DNA of 14,456 nucleotides, taken from contig DGJU01000042.1 in the NCBI GenBank assembly GCA_002387605.1, positions 1 to 14,456 of the forward strand. The letters are read 5' to 3'. A model generated the notes under the pieces. The model saw only the letters and a program-made list of their open reading frames with translations. It was not told the origin of the DNA and made no database searches. Positions 7,375 to 13,978 of this stretch are shown piece by piece. Source of the stretch: Alphaproteobacteria bacterium UBA4588. GTDB taxonomy: Bacteria; Pseudomonadota; Alphaproteobacteria; Puniceispirillales; Puniceispirillaceae. The translations under genes and the position numbers were made by a program. The stretch's first letter is position 1. Every line of letters starts with the position of its first letter.

Positions 7375-8253
7375 CTAACTCCGAAGGCCAGTTACTGGCA
7401 CTTTCAGGTAGGTGTCACCATTATCTTCAGGGGCTGGCATATGGCCTGCGCGCATATTCACCTGAATGGATGGCATAATAAGCTTTGGCATTTGCAAGGC
7501 GGAATCACGCGCTTCCCGCTTTTTAACAAATGCATCCTCGCTCACATCGCCGCCAATATGGATATTTGATAAGCGCTGGTCCTTAACTGTTGTCTCCCAC
7601 GCAACTTCACGGCCACCCGGCTGATAGTCATGGCATACGAAAACCCGTGTTTCATCAGGCAATGCCAGAATTTTTTGAATCGAACGATAAAGTGTCCGCG
7701 CATCGCCGCCCGGAAAATCAGCACGCGCTGTACCTCCATCAGGCATGAATAAAGTATCCCCGACAAAGACAGCGTCACCAATTATATGCGCCATGCAGGC
7801 AGGTGTGTGACCGGGTGTATGCATAGCACGCGCTTTTATAGTGCCAATAGCATACTCATCACCATCACTTAGGAGCTTGTCAAACTGGCTACCATCACGC
7901 TCAAATTCTGTTCCGGCGTTGAACACCTTACCAAAAATATTTTGAACGGCAGTGATTTCTTTTGAAATGATAATCTCGCCACCACATTTCTCCTGAATAT
8001 AGGGGGCGGCTGATAAATGATCTGCATGAACATGGGTTTCAATAAGCCATTGCAGCTTCAGACCACGTCCAGCGATTTCACTGATGATGCTATCAGCCTG
8101 CTCATATGAAATGGCACCTGCCGCATAGTCAAAATTCAACACTGAATCAATAACACCACATGCATTTGTTTCTGCATCAATGACCAGATAACAAACAGTA
8201 TTGGTCAACGCATCATAATAGGGGTGAACTTCTGGTGATTGTGTGAAAGCCAT
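7375..8253 (-). CDS. ETHE1-type persulfide dioxygenase (metallo-beta-lactamase fold)
   Basis: 292 residues from the chosen start. Metal ligands of the MBL fold are present: H74-x-H76-x-D78-H79, H149 (HTPGHTP), D166 (FVGDTLF) and H208 (VCHDYQPGG). The C-terminal block NIHIGGDVSEDAFV, REARD, QVNMRAGHMPAPEDNG is characteristic of the ETHE1-like domain found in Blh-type sulfur dioxygenases rather than of glyoxalase II. It would oxidise glutathione persulfide (or a similar persulfide) to sulfite in the cytoplasm with mononuclear Fe(II). An upstream ATG at 8271 exists, but it has no ribosome site and lies inside an operator-like palindrome; ATG at 8253 has GAGG well spaced (8258-8263), so I start there. 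It is the first gene of the minus-strand operon; sqr follows after 66 bp. Confidence 0.92.
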   Translation of the reverse strand: MAFTQSPEVHPYYDALTNTVCYLVIDAETNACGVIDSVLNFDYAAGAISYEQADSIISEIAGRGLKLQWLIETHVHADHLSAAPYIQEKCGGEIIISKEITAVQNIFGKVFNAGTEFERDGSQFDKLLSDGDEYAIGTIKARAMHTPGHTPACMAHIIGDAVFVGDTLFMPDGGTARADFPGGDARTLYRSIQKILALPDETRVFVCHDYQPGGREVAWETTVKDQRLSNIHIGGDVSEDAFVKKREARDSALQMPKLIMPSIQVNMRAGHMPAPEDNGDTYLKVPVTGLRS

Positions 8254-8266
8254 AACGCACCTCGAA

Positions 8267-8289
8267 AACATATAATTTATATCAATCTT
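8267..8289. promoter_or_regulatory. NsrR-like operator, box 1
   Basis: AACAT, 13 bases, ATCTT: the outer half-sites of the 23-bp NsrR pattern (AAGAT-N13-ATCTT) with one half altered. It sits just downstream of the predicted minus-strand promoter and next to the ribosome site of the dioxygenase gene. It is the weakest of the three boxes in its inner bases. Confidence 0.45.
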
Positions 8290-8291
8290 TA

Positions 8292-8314
8292 AACATTCAT
8301 AAATTATGTATCTT
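8292..8314. promoter_or_regulatory. NsrR-like operator, box 2
   Basis: AACATTCAT, 5 bases, ATGTATCTT: an imperfect 9-5-9 palindrome that follows the NsrR consensus spacing and its AT-rich core. It covers the -10 and most of the spacer of the predicted promoter for the minus-strand dioxygenase-sqr operon, a good position for repression. Confidence 0.6.
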
Positions 8315-8324
8315 TACAGGTCAA
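8296..8324 (-). promoter_or_regulatory. Predicted sigma-70 promoter of the persulfide dioxygenase-sqr operon
   Basis: On the minus strand TTGACC (8324-8319), 17 bases, TATGAA (8301-8296). Spacing is optimal and the downstream leader of about 40 bases reaches the ATG at 8253. The -10 lies inside NsrR-like box 2. Confidence 0.55.
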
Positions 8325-8341
8325 CAAAAAAGATTTATATC
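8313..8341 (+). promoter_or_regulatory. Predicted sigma-70 promoter of the regulator-peroxiredoxin operon
   Basis: TTTACA (8313-8318), 17 bases, TATATC (8336-8341), about 27 bases upstream of the regulator ATG. The -10 falls in NsrR-like box 3, so autorepression is likely. The two divergent promoters overlap each other's -35 area. Confidence 0.5.
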
Positions 8342-8352
8342 ACATATATGTT
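8330..8352. promoter_or_regulatory. NsrR-like operator, box 3
   Basis: AAGATTTAT, 5 bases, ATATATGTT: 7 of 9 half-site bases are symmetric, with the same AA(G/C)AT-N13-AT(C/G)TT ends as boxes 1 and 2. It overlaps the -10 of the predicted regulator promoter. Confidence 0.55.
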
Positions 8353-8367
8353 TAAAAAGAGGTAGCT

Positions 8368-8799
8368 ATGAGACTTACCCAATATTCAAATTATGCGCTG
8401 CGAACTTTAATGTTCGCCAATTTGCATTCTGACAGGCTGTGCCAATGTCAGGAGGTTGCAGATGCCTTTCAGATTTCCAAAGCCCATCTGGTAAAATGTG
8501 TCCATCAATTGGGGCAATGGGGCTTTCTCCAATCGGTGCGCGGGCGCGGGGGCGGGTTTCGCCTGGCAAGACCGGCAGAAGAGATTAGCGTCGGGGCGGT
8601 TATCCGAAAGACAGAAGATACGCTGGAACTGGTAGAATGTTTTAACAGCACAACCAATCGCTGCCCGTTAATCAGCCAATGCAAATTAAACCAAACGCTA
8701 ATGCGGGCGATGAAAAATTTTATGGATGAAATGGACAAGGTCACAATTGCCGATATCACTGCAAATCAAAAAGACCTGCTTGCGCTTTTACAGCCCTAA
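8368..8799 (+). CDS. nsrR: NsrR-like Rrf2-family transcriptional regulator
   Basis: 143 residues. The N-terminal winged helix-turn-helix begins MRLTQYSNYALRTLMF, with recognition region ISKAHLVKCVHQL and the wing RGRGGGFRLARP typical of Rrf2 proteins. Three cysteines at 91, 99 and 105 are spaced C-X7-C-X5-C, the cluster-ligand spacing of the NO sensor NsrR rather than of IscR (C-X5-C-X5-C). It likely binds an iron-sulfur cluster and represses until NO, or possibly sulfane sulfur or oxygen stress, disrupts it. It is divergent from the sulfide operon, and 23-bp NsrR-like palindromes lie between them, so it probably controls both directions. Three other Cys (25, 27, 44) are unusual extras. GAGG lies just before the ATG. 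A different Rrf2 subgroup is possible. Confidence 0.85.
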   Translation: MRLTQYSNYALRTLMFANLHSDRLCQCQEVADAFQISKAHLVKCVHQLGQWGFLQSVRGRGGGFRLARPAEEISVGAVIRKTEDTLELVECFNSTTNRCPLISQCKLNQTLMRAMKNFMDEMDKVTIADITANQKDLLALLQP

Positions 8800-8852
8800 A
8801 TTCATCTCATTACCGGTTACTGTTTAAACACCCACTTTCAAAGGAGAAACTT

Positions 8853-9503
8853 ATGGGGTTAAGAATCAACGACATCGTTCCCAATTTTACTGCTGAGACA
8901 GACCATGGCACGATCCAGTTCCATGATTGGATTGGTGACAAGTGGGCTATTTTATTTTCACACCCCAAAGATTTCACGCCTGTTTGCACCACTGAGTTTG
9001 GCGCGGTTGCCCAGCTTGCCAGCCAATGGGAAGAGCTGAACACGAAGGTGATAGGCTTATCAGTTGACGGGGTAGAAGAGCACAAAGATTGGAAAAAAGA
9101 TATTGAGAGTATTGCCAATGCCAAAGCAAGCTTCCCTATTATTGCTGATAATGATTTAGCTGTTTCAAAACAATTTGATATGTTGCCTGCAGATGCTTAT
9201 CTGCCAGATGGTCGTACGGCAGCTGATTCAGCATCTGTCCGTTCCGTTTTCATTATTAGCCCGGATAAAAAACTTCAGCTTTCGATGACGTATCCCATGT
9301 CTGTTGGGAGAAACTTTGCTGAAATTCTGCGCAGCTTGAAAGCCTTGCAAAAAACCTATGGACAGCCTTTGGCAACGCCCGCCAATTGGACAGAAGGCCA
9401 GGATGTGGTCATTGCGCTGACGCTAGATGACGACAAGGCGAGAGAAAAATTTGGTGAGTTTGAAGCGAAACTTCCTTATTTGCGTATGACCTCAAACGCC
9501 TAA
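8853..9503 (+). CDS. 1-Cys peroxiredoxin (Prx6/AhpC-TSA family)
   Basis: 216 residues, the length of Prx6-type enzymes. The peroxidatic motif is PKDFTPVCTTE (38-48) with Cys45 and Thr42; a catalytic Arg is in SVRSVFIISP (R129). No other cysteine is present in the protein, so it works by the 1-Cys mechanism and needs an external thiol. The C-terminal domain (about 170-216, GQDVVIALTLDDDKA, LPYLRMT) is that of Prx6. It reduces peroxides in the cytoplasm, and the family can also react with peroxynitrite; a role with persulfides is only a guess. It lies 53 bp after the regulator with a strong AAAGGAG site, is probably co-transcribed, and is followed by a terminator. Confidence 0.93.
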   Translation: MGLRINDIVPNFTAETDHGTIQFHDWIGDKWAILFSHPKDFTPVCTTEFGAVAQLASQWEELNTKVIGLSVDGVEEHKDWKKDIESIANAKASFPIIADNDLAVSKQFDMLPADAYLPDGRTAADSASVRSVFIISPDKKLQLSMTYPMSVGRNFAEILRSLKALQKTYGQPLATPANWTEGQDVVIALTLDDDKAREKFGEFEAKLPYLRMTSNA

Positions 9504-9536
9504 CAGGCCAGCTCAGCAATTCTGCAAGAGTGTGCC

Positions 9537-9584
9537 AAAAACCCCTTAGCCCCTTTCTTTTACACCCAAAAGGAGGGGGTTTTT
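9537..9584. terminator. Terminator-like hairpin after the peroxiredoxin gene
   Basis: Arms AAAAACCCC (9537-9545) and GGGGTTTTT (9576-9584) pair perfectly, with further CCTTT/AAAGG pairing inside. The trailing T run makes it a rho-independent terminator for the plus strand; the flanking A run would allow use from the minus side too. It marks the end of the sulfide module. Confidence 0.75.
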
Positions 9585-9608
9585 CATACATATTTTTGTG
9601 AAGAAAGT

Positions 9609-9658
9609 TGGTAGCGGAGGAGGCACTTGAACCCCCGACACGCGGATTATGATTCCGC
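9609..9658 (-). tRNA. 3' fragment of elongator-type tRNA (CAT anticodon), truncated
   Basis: On the minus strand this runs from a perfect anticodon stem (GCGGA/TCCGC) and loop ATCATAA with anticodon CAT (9649-9651), through the T arm with TTCAAGT, to TCCGCTACCA. The D arm and 5' acceptor strand are missing; the sequence beyond 9658 is not tRNA. In the T stem the normally invariant G53-C61 closing pair is lost (the base pairing with G is G, from position 9624). It is thus a decayed remnant of a tRNA-Met, or possibly of an Ile tRNA read through a modified CAT. The truncation falls at nearly the same tRNA position as in the initiator fragment at 113-160, in the same orientation. Confidence 0.8.
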
Positions 9659-9678
9659 TATTCCGCGTGTTTATAAAC
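9638..9678. repeat. Inverted repeat and palindrome at tRNA fragment/mobile element junction (possible att site)
   Basis: ACACGCGGA (9638-9646) and TCCGCGTGT (9662-9670) form a perfect 9-bp inverted repeat with a 15-base spacer. One arm is inside the tRNA anticodon stem and variable loop, the other lies outside the tRNA sequence. It runs directly into a perfect 10-bp palindrome, GTTTATAAAC (9669-9678). Tyrosine recombinases use inverted arms around a short core, often in tRNA anticodon or T arms, so this is a candidate attachment site of the adjoining recombinase genes. Confidence 0.4.
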
Positions 9679-9738
9679 TTTAAAGTGCATTCAACAACCT
9701 TGCCAAATATAGTTGCTTAAATTTTTATCTAAAGGTTT

Positions 9739-9756
9739 TGAAACCCACATGTTTCA
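9739..9756. promoter_or_regulatory. Small inverted repeat upstream of the orphan ORF
   Basis: TGAAAC (9739-9744), six bases, GTTTCA (9751-9756): a perfect 6-bp inverted repeat ending 14 bases before the ATG at 9771. It could be an operator for the element; nothing else supports this. Confidence 0.25.
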
Positions 9757-9770
9757 GATATCATTGAACT

Positions 9771-10439
9771 ATGCTGGGCAATCACCGCACTGCCATCTCT
9801 CACACTTGTGATACCGAAGCACTAGAAGATGCTTTGGAAGGCGCTTGTGGTGGTAATCTTCAAGTTACTTATCGACTTGAACTAAGAGGACTAGCAACAT
9901 CACTCTGGTATGATGCGGAGATGAAACAGCAACGCACTGCCGATCAAAACGATATTGAACCACTTAAGGCCTTGACAAACTTCAGAGCCAATCTTCAGCG
10001 TCGAAAGAAGGCATCAGATTCATTGACAAGCTCGAAGCTAATGGAAATACCTGAGCCTGCTCACAGCATTCTCCTGAGTGACATAGCCTACACATTTCGT
10101 GATCAAATCGACGTTTATACACAAATCGATTTTGATAACGATAAACATGTAGCATTACTTCAGGCCGCTGTTGACAGCAGCATTTCGAAAGTCAGCAATA
10201 GACGAGGTCGTCCTATTAATGAACCACTTGACGAGTTCTTCGTTGGACTAAGAGACCTTTATGAAGCGGCATCTGGCAAAAAAGCCATTGCCGAAGCGCA
10301 TTACAGTAATGAGCCCAAGACTGAATTTGAACAACTGATCTACCTTGGCTACCAGATCATAAGACCAGCTCAAAATTATGATGCAGCATATAAAGCCTAT
10401 GAGCGCGCCATAAGTAGAAATTCCCAAACCACTGAATAA
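9771..10439 (+). CDS. Hypothetical protein at mobile element end
   Basis: 222 residues, not recognised. The protein is soluble, mostly helical and charged, with no signal peptide or membrane span. The N-terminal 60 residues contain two Cys (CDTEALEDALEGACGG). The middle (about 60-95) is basic (NFRANLQRRKKA). The last 80 residues carry GRPINEPLDEFFVGLRDLYE, ASGKK and EFEQLIYLGYQIIRP. That C-terminal arrangement (GRP, then F..L..LYE..SGKK) resembles a type often seen in unnamed proteins next to phage-like integrases; this is an impression only. No clear ribosome site precedes ATG 9771, and an internal ATG at codon 52 after GCGGAG is a possible alternative start. As the first gene inside the tRNA fragment it may be cargo or an accessory recombination protein. 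Confidence 0.65.
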   Translation: MLGNHRTAISHTCDTEALEDALEGACGGNLQVTYRLELRGLATSLWYDAEMKQQRTADQNDIEPLKALTNFRANLQRRKKASDSLTSSKLMEIPEPAHSILLSDIAYTFRDQIDVYTQIDFDNDKHVALLQAAVDSSISKVSNRRGRPINEPLDEFFVGLRDLYEAASGKKAIAEAHYSNEPKTEFEQLIYLGYQIIRPAQNYDAAYKAYERAISRNSQTTE

Positions 10440-10497
10440 AAATCATAAAAACTGCAGATGTTTATGTCTTTATCGGAACTGATTTTAGTTTGGCAGT

Positions 10498-10674
10498 ATG
10501 CCAATTATGGATCAACGTTCTGTTCAAAATACTATAAATCATCAAGGTGCCAATAACGCACTCATAGCCCTTGCGCGCCTTTTAGGCAGACAAGCCGCCA
10601 ACGAGTTGGTTGAGACTGAACAGGCTGACCCCGTTACCCCACTAAATCAAGACAAAGGAGCTAGAGATGACTAG
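10498..10674 (+). CDS. 58-aa hypothetical protein upstream of excisionase-like gene
   Basis: MPIMDQRSVQ begins a 58-residue frame with a helical centre ALIALARLLGRQAANELVE and an acidic tail. The stop overlaps the start of the HTH gene by eight bases, and the HTH ribosome site lies within its 3' end, so it is probably translated as part of the same operon. The ALARLLGRQAA helix resembles short ORFs I associate with recombinase operons in alphaproteobacteria. A second in-frame ATG at 10507 is an alternative start; neither has a clear ribosome site. Function unknown. Confidence 0.55.
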   Translation: MPIMDQRSVQNTINHQGANNALIALARLLGRQAANELVETEQADPVTPLNQDKGARDD

Positions 10675-10852
10675 CCAAAGACCTGTTCGCCTTCTTACCC
10701 CTAAAGAGGCAGCTGATTTTTTATCGGTATCCGCTCGGACCATCAAAAGACTTGTATCTGAAGGAAGACTTCCTGCCGTTCGAATCCGGAACTCTATGCG
10801 CTTTAAGCTTCAGGATTTGGAAATCTATATCGAGCATAACAGGTGGTCATGA
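10667..10852 (+). CDS. Excisionase/MerR-type helix-turn-helix DNA-binding protein
   Basis: 61 residues made almost entirely of one winged HTH of the excisionase family (HTH_17): LLTPKEAADFLSVSARTIKRLV (helix-turn-helix at about 9-30), then GRLPAVRIRNSMRFKLQDLEIYIE forming the wing and last helix. Such proteins bind the arms of attachment sites and set the direction of tyrosine-recombinase reactions, or regulate the operon. The start is set by AAAGGAG seven bases upstream. The stop overlaps the next ATG by 4 nt. Confidence 0.88.
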   Translation: MTSQRPVRLLTPKEAADFLSVSARTIKRLVSEGRLPAVRIRNSMRFKLQDLEIYIEHNRWS

Positions 10853-11058
10853 TGGGTATTTTTGACAGTCACATTATGGCCAGATATGGCCTCATTTGCA
10901 CCTCAGGCGCCGAGCATAGTGAAATACTATATATTGTTATCATCACCATGATTTGTGCCATATATACACTATATGTTGTGTTTGTCTTGATTTGGCTTCA
11001 CCTGTCTTCTATTGTCATTAATAGTGTTTCACGCAGCACTTATGGAGTTAGCTTATGA
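10849..11058 (+). CDS. Small putative membrane protein between HTH and recombinase genes
   Basis: 69 residues if started at ATG 10849 (a GTG two codons upstream is possible). There is one strongly hydrophobic stretch, about residues 27-55 (ILYIVIITMICAIYTLYVVFVLIWL), so one long or two short membrane spans; no homology recognised. The sequence is markedly AT-richer than the recombinase genes. What argues for a real gene is context: its start overlaps the HTH stop as ATGA and its stop overlaps the recombinase start as ATGA, and no other frame fills the 200 bases. A membrane protein is unexpected in a recombinase operon. It may alternatively be non-coding spacer with a chance frame. Confidence 0.5.
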   Translation: MMGIFDSHIMARYGLICTSGAEHSEILYIVIITMICAIYTLYVVFVLIWLHLSSIVINSVSRSTYGVSL

Positions 11059-12824
11059 GCAGTAATAACCATTTTGCAGACCCGTCACTTATCAGCTTTG
11101 CCGAATTACAACAGCTGGTTTGGGATAATGATACTTTGTCATTTCCGCGCCGACGTGAGATAGCATCAGCCATTAACACTATTGCTGTTTGGTTCAACTT
11201 GCCGCTGGACATGATCCCTGCATCAACAAGCTTCCTTCGTGACCGGTTTAAGAATGTGCACCCAGCCCATGTGAGTGTCAGCAAGCGCCGCATACAAAAT
11301 GTACGCTCACTCATCATGGCGGCTTTTAGAGCAGAGGGCATTACGACTAAGCTTGCACCCTACATGACGCCAATGTCTCCAGCTTGGGAGAATCTATGGG
11401 GTATGCTTGAGGGAAGCACTTATCACAAGACCGAACTCAGTCGCTTCTTCCGATATTGCTCTAATCAGCATGTGAGCCCTGCTGATGTGACCGATGAGGT
11501 CTTAGCTTCTTATCTTCATGCATTAGAAACTGAGGCGCTTATTAGCAAACCGCGAACACGCCATCAGTCTGTCTGCCGCGTGTGGAACAAATGCGCTAAG
11601 CTTTATCGCGATAATGGCTGGCCAGAGATAGCAGTCACAGTGCCACGCTATGATGATCGTCTTTACAGTATTGGTGAGGATCTCGTCTCAGATTGCATCA
11701 AAAAGGATTTAGATGATTATCTGATTTATCTGGCAGGTGATGACCCATTCACAGCACATGCAAAGCCATTTAAGCCTAAAAGCCTTGAGGCTGTGAAAGG
11801 ACATTTCTGGCGATACCTATCTGCCCTTCATTACCAGGGTATTGATCTAACAACGAGCAGCAAGCTAGAGGACCTTGTTAGCAAAGACATGTTCACGAGT
11901 GGTATTCGTTGGTTTTGGGATCGAAACGGTAACAAGACATCCAAACATATTGGTGAAATCGCATGGACTGTTCGCTGCTACGCTGTCAAACATCTACATG
12001 CGAACGAGGCAACTGCAGCCTTCTATGCAGATGCTTTAAGCAGACTGCGGGTAAATCAACAGGGGCTCAGCGATAAAAACCAAGCTGCGATGGCACAGTT
12101 TGATGATGCCAAAGTTGTGGAGACATTTGTAAGCCTGCCGCCGCGTCTCTGGGACAAGGCAGATGCCATGCAAAAGACCACCTGCTCAAAACGCATAACC
12201 AAGAAAGCTCGCCTACTTGCCCAAGCATCAGTTGCTATAGAAATATTAATATTTGCGCCAATGCGCATTGCTAATTTACAAGGCTTACGCCTTGATGAGC
12301 ATATCTCATGGCAAGCTGGGCGTATGCGTATCAACATCCCACGCCAGCAGGTCAAGAATAACCAAGCGCTTGACTTCTTGCTTCCAGAAAGCGTGAGCAA
12401 ACGCGTCAAACGTTATATTGATGATTGGCGGCCATTCTTGAGCACCCCCGCAAATCCCTATCTCTTTCCTGGCCGCACCGGTCAACCAAAAGACAGCACC
12501 TGCCTGCGCAAGCAAATCGAAAACACACTTTGGAACGAGGGCGGCATACGCCTTACGCCACACCAGTTCCGGCATGCCGCGGCCAAGATTTTGCTTGATG
12601 CTAAGCCGGGTCATTATGAAGTCATCAGGAAAGTACTAGGCCATAAGTCACTTACAACGACCTACAGCCATTACGCTGGTGCAGAAACCCAGGCTGCCAT
12701 CAACCTATATGATGATGTCATAATCCAACATCGGCAGAAAAAAGCATTTACTGACAGACCTCCAAACAAGATTGCTGAGCCGCCCTTTATGGATCCATTG
12801 CAACTTTATGGAGGCAAACGATGA
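11055..12824 (+). CDS. Tyrosine recombinase/integrase 1 (589 aa)
   Basis: The C-terminal catalytic domain (about 370-560) has the full set of active-site residues: Arg404 (APMRIANLQGL), Lys434 in the beta hairpin, His503/Arg506 (HQFRHAAA), His530 (VLGHKSLTTT) and nucleophile Tyr540 (SHYAG), followed by ETQAAINLYDDVI. Tyr lies ten residues after the LGH histidine, a spacing seen in integrases with a ..YAG.ET.AA.. tail. The N-terminal 370 residues are far longer than in XerC/D and include a probable SAM-like core-binding region (about 215-330) and an extra N-terminal helical region of unknown role. SD GGAG precedes the ATG. It overlaps the next recombinase by 4 nt. The length and partner genes suggest a dedicated mobile element integrase rather than a phage type. 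Confidence 0.92.
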   Translation: MSSNNHFADPSLISFAELQQLVWDNDTLSFPRRREIASAINTIAVWFNLPLDMIPASTSFLRDRFKNVHPAHVSVSKRRIQNVRSLIMAAFRAEGITTKLAPYMTPMSPAWENLWGMLEGSTYHKTELSRFFRYCSNQHVSPADVTDEVLASYLHALETEALISKPRTRHQSVCRVWNKCAKLYRDNGWPEIAVTVPRYDDRLYSIGEDLVSDCIKKDLDDYLIYLAGDDPFTAHAKPFKPKSLEAVKGHFWRYLSALHYQGIDLTTSSKLEDLVSKDMFTSGIRWFWDRNGNKTSKHIGEIAWTVRCYAVKHLHANEATAAFYADALSRLRVNQQGLSDKNQAAMAQFDDAKVVETFVSLPPRLWDKADAMQKTTCSKRITKKARLLAQASVAIEILIFAPMRIANLQGLRLDEHISWQAGRMRINIPRQQVKNNQALDFLLPESVSKRVKRYIDDWRPFLSTPANPYLFPGRTGQPKDSTCLRKQIENTLWNEGGIRLTPHQFRHAAAKILLDAKPGHYEVIRKVLGHKSLTTTYSHYAGAETQAAINLYDDVIIQHRQKKAFTDRPPNKIAEPPFMDPLQLYGGKR

Positions 12825-13978
12825 GCAAGAAGGCCCCAACATCGACGCACTTATTTGAGTGGCCAGAACTCGACCAGCATCTCTGGCAGGTTGCAACTCA
12901 GAAGGGGAACTTTCTTGAGCGTGACGGGAGGGCAGCACACTGGGCCGCCACCACGAGGCTTCAGGTTCAAAAAGGTTATGGCAAATGGATCTTTCATTTA
13001 ACAGCTGAGGGCGCTCTAGCAGTTAGAGATCAACAGCAGCCCATCGAGCGTGTTGATGAAAATCAACTTCGCTCATATTTGGATAGGCTTAAAGCTCAAG
13101 GGCTCGCCTCACAGACTATAGCTTCTCGCATCACTGACCTCACTGAAGCCATTCGGGTCATGCAACCGGAAGCAGACATCACTATCTTGCGACAGTTGTC
13201 AGCCACAATGCAGCAAAGAGCGGCACCATCGCGCAAAAAACATGCGCGCATCAAGCCACCACAAGAAATATGGCAGGCCTGTTTGGAATATATGGAACAA
13301 GCTATCCGGGATAATCTAGCGCCAAACATAAACCAAGCATCGCGCTTTAGAGATGCACTGTCGCTTGGTCTTTTAGCACAACGGCCGTTGCGGCGCCGAA
13401 ACATGTCGGGGCTAGTGATTGGTGAACACCTAACCTTAGACAATGACGTATGGCACTGTCATATTACAGGCGACCAGACTAAGGATGGCACGACAATAAG
13501 CTTCACCCTTCCAGATGATGGGCGCTTCTTTACTGTCTTTGAACACTACCTGTTAGTATGCCGCCAGCACCTGCTAAGAAAGCCTGCCACCAACGCCCAG
13601 AACATATCCGAATTGACTGGCCCACTCTGGATATCAACGCGCGGCAAGGCCATGACCAGCCATGCATTTTATTACGGCATCACCCGTATCTCTGATGAAC
13701 TTCTAGGCGCGCCCCTCAATCCGCACATACTTCGTGACTGTGCCGCAAGTGCGCTTTCAAGCGATGCGCCAGAGTATATTTTAGCTGCTAGCCGTATATT
13801 GGGACACAGGGATCTTGCCACGACGCTTGGTCATTATGAGCAATCATCCATGCTGGCCGCCGGCACCAACCTTGCTTCCACAATGGAAGCGATCCAACAA
13901 CAGGCATTAGCCTCTGCGGCACCGCTCACTGAAGACAACGCCCTGCCGTTCCTCGACATTGAGGAGGTGCTGGCATGA
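12821..13978 (+). CDS. Tyrosine recombinase/integrase 2 (385 aa)
   Basis: A second, only distantly related tyrosine recombinase. Catalytic residues: Arg191 (RPLRRRNMSGL), Lys221 (TKDG), His302/Arg305 (NPHILRDCAAS), His329 (ILGHRDLATT) and Tyr339 (GHYEQ), again ten residues after LGH. Box II reads HILRD instead of the common H.LRH; I recall RDCAA being usual in this subfamily. Residues 35-125 form the core-binding domain (RVDENQLRSYLDRL, ASRITDLTEAIRVM). It starts in an ATGA overlap with recombinase 1, GGAGG at 12810-12814, and ends in an ATGA overlap with the serine recombinase, so the three are made from one message and probably act together, for example on different strands or ends of the element. 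Confidence 0.9.
   Translation: MSKKAPTSTHLFEWPELDQHLWQVATQKGNFLERDGRAAHWAATTRLQVQKGYGKWIFHLTAEGALAVRDQQQPIERVDENQLRSYLDRLKAQGLASQTIASRITDLTEAIRVMQPEADITILRQLSATMQQRAAPSRKKHARIKPPQEIWQACLEYMEQAIRDNLAPNINQASRFRDALSLGLLAQRPLRRRNMSGLVIGEHLTLDNDVWHCHITGDQTKDGTTISFTLPDDGRFFTVFEHYLLVCRQHLLRKPATNAQNISELTGPLWISTRGKAMTSHAFYYGITRISDELLGAPLNPHILRDCAASALSSDAPEYILAASRILGHRDLATTLGHYEQSSMLAAGTNLASTMEAIQQQALASAAPLTEDNALPFLDIEEVLA

Noticed and set aside
9504..9608. Small gene between the peroxiredoxin and the tRNA fragment
   Set aside because: The stretch is mostly the terminator hairpin, and frames in it are antisense or short without ribosome sites.
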